Shown here in pieces: positions 1 through 11,610 of a stretch of DNA of 64,000 bases (its first letter is position 1; every line of letters begins with the position of its first letter). Source of the stretch: Xiphydria camelus. Its lineage: Eukaryota > Arthropoda > Insecta > Hymenoptera > Xiphydriidae. The DNA is taken from positions 3,727,501 through 3,791,500 of the forward strand of contig OY783199.1 in NCBI GenBank assembly GCA_963678675.1. The letters run 5' to 3'. The notes under the pieces are model-generated. The model was given only the letters and a program-made list of their open reading frames with translations. It ran no database searches and was not told the origin of the DNA. The translations under genes and the position numbers were made by a program.

Positions 1-1361
1 TTACTGCACATGCAATTGCAGAGAATTTGTAGTTTACCGTAAAGTTTGCCAATAACGCATTTCATTGAAGTGGTCCAGCGCACACCGTGTGCACTTTCCA
101 CGGATTTCAACCGATGATGGTGCTGATAAACCGGGAGAATTACGTTCAATGTGTACTGGGTTGGATCAGTCGATTTCGCTATGGGTACACTCCCTTTAGA
201 TATTCAGTTTTACGACAAACTATACAGACTCCAATAATTTGCAACAAGGCTCCAGGTTTAATGTGCTACATAATATCAATTAATAAATCAATTTGTCTAT
301 CAGTTAAATATATAGGCCGGTATTTATAGTCGGAACTTACAAATAAGCACAACTCAAGTCGCCGTCTCGATCAATAAGTAACCTCATATGCTGGCTCAAG
401 TCCATGCTTATTTACACAAGTAGCAATTTACTGTCCTTAGTTTTCTAATTCCCGTAATGTAATCTTACCAAAAAACCCCCGTATTTTAAACGCAGTCCTC
501 TCAAAATCCTCAAATACTTACACCGCTCTCCTCCAATTCGCCTTCTCGCCGCGCGAACGCTCCGCACTTCTTCCTTTCCGAGAAGAAAGGAAGTGAGCTA
601 GGAAGCGAGGGAGGAGGGATACGGAAGAAATGAAGGAAACAGAGAGCGGAAGGAAAGAAGAGGGAATCTATGGGTTACGCGGCGTCCGCGTTGTCGCCCG
701 CGGATTCCGAGCAGCTGCGGAGGTACAACGTGCTTCCCTTCGCGCTCATCCTTCATCCCCCCCGCCCTCACCGTCCATTTCTCCGCTACCTATACTGCAC
801 CCTCATCCCCATTTCTCCCACCCCTTCGCGAAGACTTGGCGCGCGCTCTCGCATACACCCTGGCGAACTTTCGGTCCGCGCTGTTCTTTCTTCTTCCCCC
901 TTCCGCCCCCTCCCCCCCGCTCCGCGAAATATAAGACCGAGTGCATTATCGAGTAATTTAGGAGGCGAGCTTTTTCTTTCACGTAAGGGTGCGAGACGAG
1001 AAAAGTAGAGTGAGTTACCACATCGGGACACCCCTGGGCGGCTATATACGCGTATGCGGGAATATCGGAACGCTTTATATCCGGGCGACGGTCGTGCGAT
1101 TCGATAACCGTACGTATAGTTGCGCGTCCACCCCCTTCCCTCCCTTCTAACTGCCAACTGTCCCCCGCGACCTCTTCGTCATCGCGTTAACGCTCGCACC
1201 TCCACTCGTATCCCCCTCGTATTCCGCGAGTCGAATGTGTTCTCCAAGCTCCAGCGCAGGTGGTTCCACGTTGACATATATGTATGTATGGGACATTCTT
1301 AGTCGAGTAATTTAGCTAATTTTGCATTGACTGTTGACTGATTCAGGAGTGTGTACAAAAC
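1..1361. other. Non-coding stretch, no gene recognised
   Basis: The first ~540 bases are mixed-composition unique sequence. From about 540 to 1260 the DNA is GC- and CpG-rich with polypyrimidine runs and open frames on both strands that overlap each other and show no protein domain. I see no exon, RNA gene or repeat that I can name. Confidence 0.6.
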
Positions 1362-1532
1362 GAATCTCAGCACACGTCTATATTATATAATATTAATGGT
1401 TGTATGAACGAAGAGGCAATACATTTACACAGCTCTATAAAACGAAAACGTGCGGCGGACTAAAAACGTACTTATTCACTTTCCCCTCCAATCGTGCAAC
1501 TATTGATACATAGACGTATGCTAAGGTTCACG
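1362..1532. mobile_element. MITE family H, copy 1 (short)
   Basis: The left end (1362-1427) and the reverse complement of the right end (1470-1532) match over about 55 bases, sharing the motifs AGCACACGTCTAT / AGCATACGTCTATG and a following GGCAA-rich block. The same ends occur at 55899-56242, so this is a dispersed family. The interior here is only ~45 bases and differs from the other copy. No clear target duplication is visible. Confidence 0.7.
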
Positions 1533-3576
1533 CGATATACCGTTAAAAGTTTCCTTAATTTTCAGACACGATGATATACGTACGTAATTGCACTCTTATT
1601 TTAAGGAGACGCGTGTATTTATTCGAAATCCAAGAAATAATTTCCTAATATTTCAACCGTTCCTTGGTTAAGTAAAACCTTATAGAAATGCATGATCCGC
1701 GCGATGCTCTTCGAAGAATTTCAAGAGAAAATTTTATGTGACATTCAAGACATTTATGTTTCATGACAACTTCAGTACTTTGACGAAGTTTGAGATACAT
1801 TTTTCTAACAATGTAGCTCTAATATTTATTAAATGAAGTATACGAAGGGTTCAAATGTGCCTTACATCTATTTCATGATATGTAAATTATTTTTATGTGG
1901 GTATGCATTCTTACAACACAGCATCCCTACGTAATGTTACGTATTTTAATTGAAATACTCGCCGCAACCGATTTTTTCATGGTAAATATTCACAGATACG
2001 CGCGTAATAAAACCATAAAACGCTGGATTCATTAAATTTACATAGCGCGTTTAAAAATTCAAGAAAAATTCACAGCAATTATACGAAATCTCGTAAATCT
2101 CGCAATTTGTCAAAATTCCCAGTACTGTACACGCTTTCATTCGACATTGACTGCGCGTACGCGGGGTTCACGCGTGATGCCCCGCATATCCGCGTAGGTA
2201 CACGTATCTACCTATAGAGATACGCAGCATCCGTATCTCTTAGCGATCTCTTATCGCGCACATAAACCACGGCGATGTTTGGGGCTTTGGGCAGGGACGC
2301 GGGAGGGATTTCGGCCGCGTTTACCGCTCCCTCCTCCCCTGCTGCAACAGATATACACAGCAGGCGCGAGCGGCGCTACCGTCGTCCATTTTCGTCCTCG
2401 AGAACGACGTACTAATAGCTCGACGCACAATGACGCGCGAGAGAAAAGTAACGCGCGTCGTCGTTACGCGTGTACCGAGCTAACGAGTCTCAGAGAGCCG
2501 CGACCGAACGTCAGGTTTTACGCTCTTTGCGCGCGCGCGCGCGCGCCGCGCCGGGGCCACACCGCCGTCGAGTCGTTCCGGATAAGAGAACAGGTCCCCC
2601 GGGGGAGCGGGCTAACAAACTGCGACCCTTTTTCTACCACCCTATACCTTTCCTCCTACGCGTCCCCCTCCAATCTCCCCGCTTCCCCTCCCCCGGCCAC
2701 TCGCGTTGTCCCTCACCCAGGCGGCTTTACGATCCCGTACACCCTCGCGGATTGACTTGGATTTAGGTACAGGGCATCGCGATTTCTATCCGCTATTTAC
2801 GAACTAAAAGCGCGAGCGATCGCGCGCGCAGCGCCGTTTCTTCTCGGCCGCTTTGGAGGGGCACACCTGAAACGCAGGTGTGGTTTCGGCGCGTACACAT
2901 ACATACATACATACGCCACGTACGCGCGCCCTCGAATCCAAGCCGAGGGACGCGAACGGGGAGAGGTATGCTCGAATCGAAACGAGTATTTGCGCGGTGA
3001 AATTGGCTTCCGCGTACTTGGGGTTCCTCTTTTTTTTTTCTCCCTCCCCCGTTTTACTTTTCGAGAACCCAGGATCGCGCGCGCGCGCCGCGGTATACCT
3101 AACCAAAGCTAATGCCGGTTTGTTTCGTTGGCGTTCGATCGATTCGGTACTTCTGCGCTGCCGGTTGAGGGTAGTTCGCGTTGTTTCGGGGCGCCCGGGG
3201 TTTATATTGCGGGGACTTTGTTAGTTTTGGCCGCGGACGAAAACCCGGACGGCGTTCTATTCGCCTTTGTGGGTACTTCTCGAAGCGCGGGCGATCGGTT
3301 ATTATTGCCGACGCCGTTTCAAGTTGATCGGGAGTTCAGCACGGAGAATTTCGTTTCACGTTGGCCGACGGAACGATCGGATGGTTCTTTTTCGTTCTTC
3401 CAATATACGTACACGTGTGCGTATCGGTACGCCGATCATTCCGAGCGAAAATGCTCGTTGGCTTCGGAGGAAGCTAAATATTTCGTCAGACTTGCTCTCT
3501 ATATATTTTTTGTTCAATTGCACACGGAGAAAAGGGATTTTGAAGTCTTAGCAAAATTAGGTTTTGTCGAAACGTA
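1533..3576. other. Non-coding stretch, AT-rich then CpG-rich
   Basis: Positions 1533-2150 are AT-rich unique sequence. From 2150 to 3570 the DNA is CpG-rich, with an alternating CG tract near 2527-2546 and a short (ACAT)n run near 2896-2914. Long open frames occur on both strands, as expected of stop-poor GC-rich DNA, and none resembles a known protein. Confidence 0.6.
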
Positions 3577-3820
3577 CACCGAGAGAGAAAAATCACATTA
3601 AAATCACAAAACGCATCTAGTTAAACGCGTTTAGTTGTTCTAATCGAAATATTGGGAAGTTAAATCAACTATTTTATTATTCCCATCACAAACATTTAAT
3701 TATACCAACCAAAAAGCGAACAGAGTTGAACCAAACAGATAGAGGATTCATGTTTCATGGAATATTTTGGTCGTCGTGTCCAAGATTCTGATTAAATTGA
3801 CCAAATTATTGTTCCCAGTT
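3577..3820 (+). mobile_element. MITE family B, copy 1
   Basis: The interior matches the other B copies (15908-16149, 16163-16425, 39174-39607): AAACGCGTTTAGTT near the left, a run of TTAACC/CTAACC motifs, then GATTAAATTGACCA near the right end. The left end is a diverged CACTGAGAAA preceded by TA. The right end (GTTCCCAGTT) is more decayed. It is non-autonomous, with no open frame. Confidence 0.75.
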
Positions 3821-4623
3821 GCGCGCGTTACATGAGAGAAACTGCAGCGCGACGCGCGGCTCGCGGTTGACGACGTTCTCCGACGTAGCTATACCTATCA
3901 TCGGCGGCACCCCGCGAGGAAAACAGCAGCCGCGCCATCGCCTCCCTGTAAATATGTTATTTCCCCGGGGTGAGATCATTGTCTCTCCGTCCGGATTCCC
4001 GCCCCGTTGTGAGCGAGTTCCATATCTTTTTCCCGCTACCTCTTCCCGGCCTTTTCTCTCTCGGCATTCGGGTGGGTATGTAGGGCGGGAAAGGAGGGAG
4101 GGAGATGAGACGGGAGAGGAAGCGAGAGGACACGGCAAAGCTCGTTCGAGAGAAGTGTCAAAATCATAGAGGCCGTTCGTTTCCTCGCTGCTCGTCGCGT
4201 CTATAGATATAGCTCTCGTATAGCGTTTGCCGCGCGCCTTTCTCGCTCTCCGCTTTCACGCGGCCAGAGAGATGGCATTGCCGCCACCCCTCGCCTTATC
4301 GCGTACGCGTACCGTATTGCGTACGTGCGCGCGTGCCCTCTCCTTTTTATAGCCTCCGCCGTCGTTCGTCCGTGCCTCGCTTTTCCTTCGCGAACCGCGG
4401 CGCGCTACACGTGCGCGACGTGTACAAGGCTTAAAAATGTGGGACGGGAATGGAATTATATGGGCGACTCTCGCGGATGTGCGGATGTATGCATGGCGTC
4501 GATATACGATGCCGCGCGTGCGGCTGTGGAATTGAGAACGAATTGCGATCGAATCGTTTACTCGCTCGAGAGGGTGAGGCACGTTGCAAGAGTAGTTCGT
4601 GTACACAGAGACAAAAATTAGTA
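3821..4623. other. Non-coding CpG-rich stretch
   Basis: CpG-dense sequence with runs of alternating purine and pyrimidine. Open frames of about 100 codons exist on both strands in overlapping positions and look like composition artefacts. Nothing else is recognised. Confidence 0.55.
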
Positions 4624-4862
4624 CACCCCGGGAAAACAGTTTATCTGTCGTTAATAAATGCTTATTTGAATATGGCGAAATAAGCGTTTTATTGAAACAA
4701 GTAAATGTTTGTTAATTATTACAATATTTATTCGGTATAATTAAATCCTGCGAAGCAATCGTTCGAATGTAGTAAATATTTTAATACTTAACATATATTT
4801 TCTCGTCCCGACGAAATATTTATTTCACCGCATTTTTAAAATTACATTTATTCTTCTCGGGG
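4624..4862 (+). mobile_element. MITE family A, copy 1 (right end trimmed)
   Basis: Starts with CACCCCGGGAAAACAG after a TA and carries the family A interior (TTAATAAATGCTTATTTGAA, ATATGGCGAAATAA). The normal right-end block (TTAATAAACTGTTTTCTCGG) is shortened to TTCTTCTCGG, so ~20-25 bases of the right end are deleted. The next A copy begins 24 bases downstream in the same orientation. Confidence 0.8.
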
Positions 4863-4886
4863 TAGATTTGACTAAATTGGCAGTTA

Positions 4887-5139
4887 CATCGAGAAAACGG
4901 TTTATTCGTAGTTGATAAATATTTGCTTGAATATGGCAAACTCTAAACATTCTATTGAAGCAAATAAATATTTGTTAACTATTATATTATTTATTTCGTA
5001 TAATTAAATCCCTCGAGGCAAACATTTGAGTGAAATAAACATTCTAATATTTAACGTATATTTCCTTCTTTTACCGAAATATTTATTTCGCCGTATTTGA
5101 AATGACATTGATTAACTATTAATAAATTTTGTCTCGGTG
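4887..5139 (+). mobile_element. MITE family A, copy 2
   Basis: Full-length family A element of about 253 bp. The left end CATCGAGAAAACGG follows a TA, and the right end is TTTTGTCTCGGTG. Subterminal blocks TTAATAAAT and TATGGC/GCCGTATTT are inverted relative to each other. It lies tandem with copy 1. The 24 bases between them resemble the start of the family I element found just after the A copy at 19868-20117. Confidence 0.85.
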
Positions 5140-6745
5140 TGCATTCCTCTCTCTGCTCGCGACTATCGATTTGATCAAATCTATTACATCCTTTTCTCAC
5201 AATCAGCGTTTCTGTATAAAGCGAAACTCGCTCGATGTATAAACATCTCGAGAACATATTAGTGAGGTAAAATTCTTTAATTAAAGTGTTTACGTTGAGA
5301 AGAAATATGCAGACGAAAATAGTTCCTATAAATACTCCTCCTTTATTTTCGTTCGCACAAGTAAAACGCCACCAGCTGAAAATAAGAGCCGGAGCATCGA
5401 TTTCGACGCGCCTCGAATCGATAGTATCTTATCGTCCCTCCTCACGAGACACCCGCGCATAAATCACTCTTCCATCGCAGCACCGCACACTAGCCGTAAT
5501 TTAAACTTCGCCTCGCGCGCAGCGCCCCTCGGAGGTATTTAATTCCACCGTAAAGGAAGGAGGATCCGTCTCGTTCGCGTCACCCCCGTTTGTCATATCG
5601 GCCGGCGCGATAGCGTATCGAGCCATCGCGACGTCGCGTCGCCCGCGCGTTATTACGACACTCGATAAACATTGCCGCGCGAGTATATAAAATTACGTTA
5701 TTTCGTCGATACAATCGAAAACACGCCGCTGTGTAAATATCAATGATGCCGAATTTCACGGGAGGGTCGGAAATCCGTGAACGTGCGCGCGCGCAATTTT
5801 CCCCGGGAAGCTCGCTGTGGCGATAATAATAATAATAATTTTGAGGGTCTCGTTTCGCGTCGAATTACCGAAATCTCCGCGCTTTGCCGCGAACGGCTCC
5901 TCTCCTTCGTGCAATACCGTGCACGTGTGCGACCGGTACGGAAATGAGGGAATCGTAGGAGGGGTCGGGGGTGGTGGCAGGAAATGCACTGCTTTCGTAG
6001 AAGTCATTTCACGTGGCGCGCGGTACGTGTTTACTTAGCCGCCGAGAAACATAACCGCGACCCCGTATCCGCGCCGCCTTTTAACTTTCCCTGGAAACTT
6101 CGTTTGCCCGAATGGGGGAAGCATAGCCCCCGCCTTCGCGAGCGGGACGGATTATTTTCGTGAGGAAATCGGGGGCGGTTCAATTATCGCCGCCCGAGCG
6201 GGACTGTTTTACACGGAGAAACGACGGCGAGAAGCGCGCGCGCGCGCGATCTCTTTACGCTCGGAATATTTCATTAACGTCGGGCTTCTTTTCTTTTTCG
6301 CTCGGATCGCCATGCAAATGAGGCGTGTATAAGGAAAGCTCGCGTTAATCGGCTTACGTAGTTCCTTCGGACGATGTCTGCGATCTACGTATACCTGTAT
6401 ATATGTGTGCGCGAGAGAGCGAGCATTTCTCGCGGATGAGCTCCTGAAATAATTCATAATTGCCTTAGGTGCGGAGCCGATTAACAGAGACTTCGGATTG
6501 GACGAAATTAAGTACTCGCGTCGAACGGAGAGTTTCAAATTAAGTGTATGTTTCTCCGGTCATTTTTTATCGAGATTCTCCTTTGCCCTTCACTCCAATT
6601 ATCGACATTTCCTCGACGATTATTATAGACACGTCTCCGAAGCGCACGCGAATTAATAACGGATCGTTTGCACCGCTCTTGAAATTTATCTCGGGTTTTG
6701 ACGGGGTGTGTTTATAAATTAAAAGAATCTCACCATAGGTGTGTA
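5140..6745. other. Non-coding stretch, mostly CpG-rich
   Basis: Positions 5400-6540 are CpG-rich. There is a short (AAT)n run near 5823-5840 and a TATATAAAA string near 5684-5692, but no initiator, transcript or exon signal supports calling a promoter. No gene recognised. Confidence 0.55.
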
Positions 6746-7643
6746 TACTGAGGGAAATAATTGTTAGTGTTAACAAAAGTGTATCTTCAATCAAAAACAC
6801 GATATATGTAATTTGAGAACCAAGCCGTGGTTTTCTTCGTGCTGAAAAATATTTGATAAGCTCGAGTAACTTTTTTTTTTCGCGCAGAAAGAATTTCTTC
6901 GCTCATTGCGAAAAGTTTTTGGTGTACAATGCACCACATATTTACTTCTGATATTAGATTGCAGTTCAATTTTTTTGTCCTGCGATTTTTTCGTATAATT
7001 TGCTGGAATCGGACATCTCTTTAACAATCGTACCTTTTAACAAATCCTCAACCTCACTTTCGAGGATCGGACCTTCTCTCAATGTTTCGATCCAATCCTT
7101 ACGCCTTCCATTCATTCTCTCATCCGTTCCGCCACATCGCCATACATGGTATACAGAGAAAAAGAATTCGTTGGATTTACTGATAATTACTTGCGGAGTC
7201 GTAAGTAATTATTTATTTATATCAATCTGTTCTTTCTTCGTATATATATAAATACTTCTCCCTTGCAATCACATACTATTCTACATGACTGTAAGGAAGA
7301 GATATCAAATAGATGTATTAAAAGATTTCATTAATGTAAATAAATAATTATTTGAGATTCCACAATTAATTTTCAATAAATCCAATTAAATTTGTTTCTC
7401 TGTGTACAACGTCCCTTCTTCTTTTTTACACACTCTACAGTCTCTATTTCGCCATTCCGCGAGTACTATTTTCCATCCACGTTATCACATCTCAGTCGTA
7501 CCCGTTGTTCTCTATCTGCTCCTTTAACTCCTTGCTTAATCCAGTAACTTTCGAGGCCAACATCAGTCTCTGAATTTGTCACAGTACGTAGACTTATCTA
7601 CATATATACTCTTTCAATCCTCTTGCAATTATTTCTCTCAGTG
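6746..7643 (-). mobile_element. Probable long MITE family D copy, reverse orientation
   Basis: The left boundary (TA then CTGAGGGAAATAATTG) and right boundary (GCAATTATTTCTCTCAGTG then TA) form the family D terminal repeats. Bases 6746-6925, read in reverse, match the right half of the D copies at 13383-14146 and 40515-40947 (GGCTTG, AAATATTTT and CTTTCTGC blocks). The central part is longer than in other copies and contains another MITE at 7154-7404. Two independent half copies are an alternative. Confidence 0.5.
7154..7404. mobile_element. MITE with CAGAGAAA ends, nested
   Basis: About 251 bp flanked by TA on both sides. The left end CAGAGAAAAAGAATTCG and the reverse of the right end CACAGAGAAACAAATT pair, followed by TTGGATTTA on both arms. 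It lies within the interval bounded by the two family D ends at 6746 and 7643, so it probably inserted there later. Confidence 0.65.
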
Positions 7644-7645
7644 TA

Positions 7646-9090
7646 GAACGGGGACAGCGGTACCGCGCGTCGTGCCAAAGGGGTGACGGCGGCGAGAGGG
7701 AGGCAAGGGCGGGGGGGCAGTAATCGCGAGCGAGAAATTCTTGTAAGGGGCGTGCCCGTGTGGGTATATACTACTTAGCCGGCGCCGTTAAACTCAGGAA
7801 TCTTTGCGCTCGAGTTAACGACTCGCCTAATTTCCAGACGGCGTCGGATGAGGGGAAACAACGCGGGCTAACGAATTTCTCTCTCAAGTCGTAAGCCGTA
7901 AGCCGTGAGACGCGCGGCTAAGGCGTAACGACGGGTACGTAGGCGCGCACGGTCGGCGCGTAAAGAAGCTTTCCACCTCTCCCCGTCTCTCGCGCGGCGT
8001 CTCCTCATCCTCTCCCGTTCTCCGATTGTCTTCACTCTCGATTTCCCCTCTCCTCGTCGCCTTCTATACGCGCGCGCGGCACACGTAAACGCGGACGCAC
8101 GCCAATTTGTCTCTCCCGCTTCTCGCACTTATTAGCATAGGCCCCCCTCCTCCGCGGAGTAGCGATCGAGACTCTCGGGACTCGAGTTCGGATGTCTCCC
8201 TCCCCTCGCGCGACGCCGCTCAGGCGAGAAAATATTTATCTCTCCTCGCGCCTTTTCCACGCGAGAGAAGGCAGAGGGACTCTCCTCCGCCCCGTGCCGC
8301 AGCGTTTTAGTTTCGCTTGGCAGACTGCTCGAACAGATCCTCGAGATCCGCGGGCTATGTCCCGGCGCTCAGGTCGGGATCGCTTCTTCCTTTTCCCCTC
8401 CTCGGTTCCTTATGGAGATGCCCGAATGACGTATACGCGCCCGTACGCGGAGGATAAGCGGGCGGGATACACTCTTTTGCCGGGGAAAGCTCCGTTAGCC
8501 TTTCGCGCGTTACCGTGAGCGAGGGGAGTTTATGGAGTCCTTTGGAGAAGCGTCGCGGTGCACGGCGGTGGTTGTGAGTTTACGGCGGGGGACTTCAAAA
8601 ATCGAGGATCTATCGCTGTTTGAATGGTCGGGACGGAATAATTTACCGGGGAAATGTAGGGCGGGTCCGTCGGATGGTCGCGGGCAACCCTCGGTAATCG
8701 CGTACATATTCGCTCGTCGTTGATAATTAATTGGGTGGAACGCGTAATATTTGTTGATTTATAATTGGTGTTACAGCATGGAGGAAAACAGCGTTCGTAC
8801 GAGCGATTTTCTTCGCTAATTAATAAGTGATTCGATTGATTATTCTCGCTGTTAGGCACCTATTCTTTACAAGGTTTGGCAGGTGTATTTAATCCTTCGA
8901 GCTCGCACACCCCATATGTGACAATCCCGTGTAATACCGGAAAGTCCGTGAATATACAGGGACCGACTCGGGGTCGTTGACGACCGTGGAATGAGCAGGG
9001 AGGGTTAATTGAAAAGCTTTGGAAGTAATAGCGTGGAATCAACTGCTATGGTTATTAATTTTGCATATGCAGATAAGCTTAACTATTCCA
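7646..9090. other. Non-coding CpG-rich stretch
   Basis: From 7650 to about 8700 the sequence is strongly CpG-rich with pyrimidine-rich runs. It becomes AT-richer toward 9050. Overlapping open frames occur on both strands without recognisable domains. Nothing else is seen. Confidence 0.55.
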
Positions 9091-9292
9091 GTGGTGCATT
9101 TTATATCGCAACTCGAGGAATAATGTAACGTGATTACATAACACGATAAAAACTTGAGATTAATAATTCAATGGTACATAATTTTCTGAAATAGAAGTCC
9201 AATTTAGGACATACTTAGACGTTACCAATGCCATTATATGTATTATATAATTATGCTATAATAGGTCTCGAGGATTATATAAAATGCACCTA
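9091..9292. mobile_element. Inverted-repeat element, ~200 bp
   Basis: GTGCATTTTATAT followed by ACTCGAGGA at 9092-9118 is mirrored at 9265-9291 as CTCGAGGATTATATAAAATG. The arms are about 25 bases and the interior is AT-rich. It has the layout of a small MITE, but I see no target-site duplication and no second copy in this window. Confidence 0.5.
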
Positions 9293-9306
9293 TTTCAGGT
9301 TATCTA

Positions 9307-9643
9307 CACTAAGCAAAAAATTAAGTAAACTCGTTTAAACATTTATTTGTATATCATTAACTAAATATTACTTGAGCCAGTAAAATATTTCGTTAGTAAA
9401 GTGTGTGTCCTAATTCCTAACCATTTATATCTATATTTAGTTCTATTAATAAAAGTATAACAATGATGTATCTTCAATTAATAGAAATATTTACCTAAAT
9501 AATAAGGGATAATAAAGATATTCATGTGAATAGTCCACGATAAGTTAATAAAGAGATATTTGCGGATTTTGTTAGGAATTGGGATATTCACCTTATTATA
9601 CAAATAAACGTTTAGTTGCTTCCATTAAATTTTTCTCGCAGTG
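9307..9643 (+). mobile_element. MITE family C, copy 1
   Basis: Begins CACTAAGCAAAAAATTAAG after TA and ends TTTTCTCGCAGTG before TA, a clean TA duplication. Inside is an inverted pair, CCTAATTCCTAACCATTTAT near 9408 and GTTAGGAATTGGG near 9570. The same pair occurs in the family C copy at 21951-22274. No coding capacity. Confidence 0.75.
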
Positions 9644-9645
9644 TA

Positions 9646-10140
9646 CACTTCGTTATTTATTTCGATTAATTTTTCATTATCTACCGCCGCGAAAGCATTT
9701 ATAGAACAGGTACGTATACAAATATCGCGATGTTGCGACGATTAGTGCCGAAGCCTCTCGAAGTTTGTCGACGAATTACACAGTGATGTGTGTCATAGCC
9801 CACTATTACTCCGGACGAGGAATTACGAAGACGTAGAATTTGAAGTCGAATCACGAGTAATCTTCGGTTCATTTTCCCGTGAAAGAACGCCTTTCTCTTC
9901 ATTTCTCTCTCTGCTAAACTTCGCGAGCGTACGACTGACCTTTTGGCTGGGGCTTATACCGAGCTTCTCGTCCAGGATCGGTAATTTAATAAGCCGGAGA
10001 TCACGATTCGGCTGACGACGTGTAGAGAAGGGTCTTTCTCTCCTCCTATGACTGATCGTCGATTGGTGAGCCACTATTTCGTTCGTATTTTTCTTTCACG
10101 TTCGATCGACGCTCCGATCGATAATCCCGATCATTAAATA
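9646..10140. other. Non-coding stretch before the 180-bp array
   Basis: Mixed-composition sequence. The last ~60 bases (GATCGACGCTCCGATCGATA region near 10102) weakly resemble the following tandem array and may be a decayed edge copy. No gene recognised. Confidence 0.5.
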
Positions 10141-10820
10141 CGTGCTTTTTTCTGGCCATACCTGTATTATTTATGGGCTGTTCTCAGTATAATCGACGCT
10201 GTGATCGATAGTTTGTCGTAAATTTTGTCACAGTACCTTGCGATTATTCTACCCTTTAATCATACAAAACGATTGATGGTTCTTATCGTCGAATATGTAT
10301 ATATTTTTTTTCTACCATATTCTTTTATTATTCATGGGCTCTTCTCAATAAAGTAGACACTGCGCGAGTCACGACTAAATCATTTTTGAAATCTACTAAT
10401 AATTTGATATAAATCTCATAGCAGTTTATAATTATTTTGCCCTTTAATTATGTGAAATGATCGATGTTTCCGGTCATCGAGTATATTCATTCCTGCCATT
10501 CTTTTATTATTATATTTGTGGGCTCCTCAGTAAAGTAGAAACTGCGTGACTCACAACTAAATTACTTTTGAAATCTACCAATAATTTGCCGTTATTCTCA
10601 GTGTTTTTTAATCATTCTGCCCTTTAATTATGTGAAATGATCGATGCTTCTCATCATCGAATATATTCATTCCTACCATTCTTTTATTATTCGTGGACTC
10701 CTCAATAAACATGGACATGGGCATTGCGTGACTGATAACTAGATTATTTTCTAAATCAGTCAATAATTTGTCGCAGGTCTCATAATAATTCTGCCCCTTA
10801 ATCGTATAAAATTCATATGC
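10141..10820. repeat. Tandem array, ~180-bp unit, about 3.7 copies
   Basis: The block CTTTTATTATTNNTGGGCTC recurs at about 10165, 10322, 10501 and 10681. The block CCCTTTAATTATGTGAAATG recurs at 10440 and 10620, with diverged versions at about 10251 and 10794. The period is 173-189 bp. Neighbouring copies are most alike in the middle. It is satellite-like and carries no conserved reading frame. Confidence 0.85.
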
Positions 10821-11467
10821 TAATCTGCAATTGAGAAACGTAATCTACCTGCGAATTGAAACACGCGTATTTCACTTTTTTTATAGCAATGAATATTTTG
10901 AAACATACAGTTGAATTATTAATTTGTTTTAAAAAAATGTATAATTATGCCATTACAAAATTTCCCCTGGTAGGATATACGGCTTTCAAACTTTTAATCG
11001 CTGTTGTATACATTACAAGAGAGATAGGGAATATGGTGAGGAAGGGGCGAGTTTAACGCGCAGGGGTGGGATGCAACAAACTTGTCGATTCACTCGCGCG
11101 TGTGATTGCCGGTATCTGTATCTGTATAGATTGCGTGCGCGAATTCCTGTAATCGATCTTGAAACTTTGATAATATGCTGTATACCCTGTACGCGTAACG
11201 CGCGCTACGGGAAATAGTGTTTCTCCTCGCGCTTCGTCTGGCAATGAAATCGCACGAGTGCTTAACCTTTTCAACGATCGGCCCGTGGGAGGTCGAGGGA
11301 CGATAGCCCCGTAAATGCAGCCCCTTGGTCTTTCGGGTTAATGTTTTCGGCGAGAACATTCGGGGGAGGCTTTTACGATATTTTTGACCCACTGATATTA
11401 GTTGGTTTTCTTTTAAAGGGATATTTTTGTTCCTCGAAGTGACAGCAATCGATATCGAACAGGGGAA
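10821..11467. other. Non-coding stretch
   Basis: Unique sequence, AT-rich to about 11040 and then mixed. No repeat pairing or coding signal was noticed. Confidence 0.5.
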
Positions 11468-11610
11468 TTTTCTTCAACTGCGATTATCTCGTTACCTATG
11501 AACTTTTTGGCCATATTGGTATGAAACTTTTTTATAGGTGGAGAAATAGTCTTTAAATAAGTATCGTATCTCTCAATTTTCCAGATGACGTGATAATCGC
11601 AATTGAAAAA
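11468..11610. repeat. Inverted-repeat unit, dispersed family (copy 1)
   Basis: TTCAACTGCGATTATCTCGT at 11472 is mirrored by GTGATAATCGCAATTG near 11590-11605. The interior (ATGAACTTTTTGG, GGTATGAAACTTTTT) is similar to 47620-47755, where CGATTATCTCGTTAGCGATG and GTCGAGATAATCGTG flank a related interior. It is probably a small decayed mobile element. Confidence 0.55.

Noticed and set aside
5684..5692. TATATAAAA string as a core promoter
   Set aside because: TATA-like strings are common at this base composition, and no initiator, downstream exon or transcript evidence is visible.
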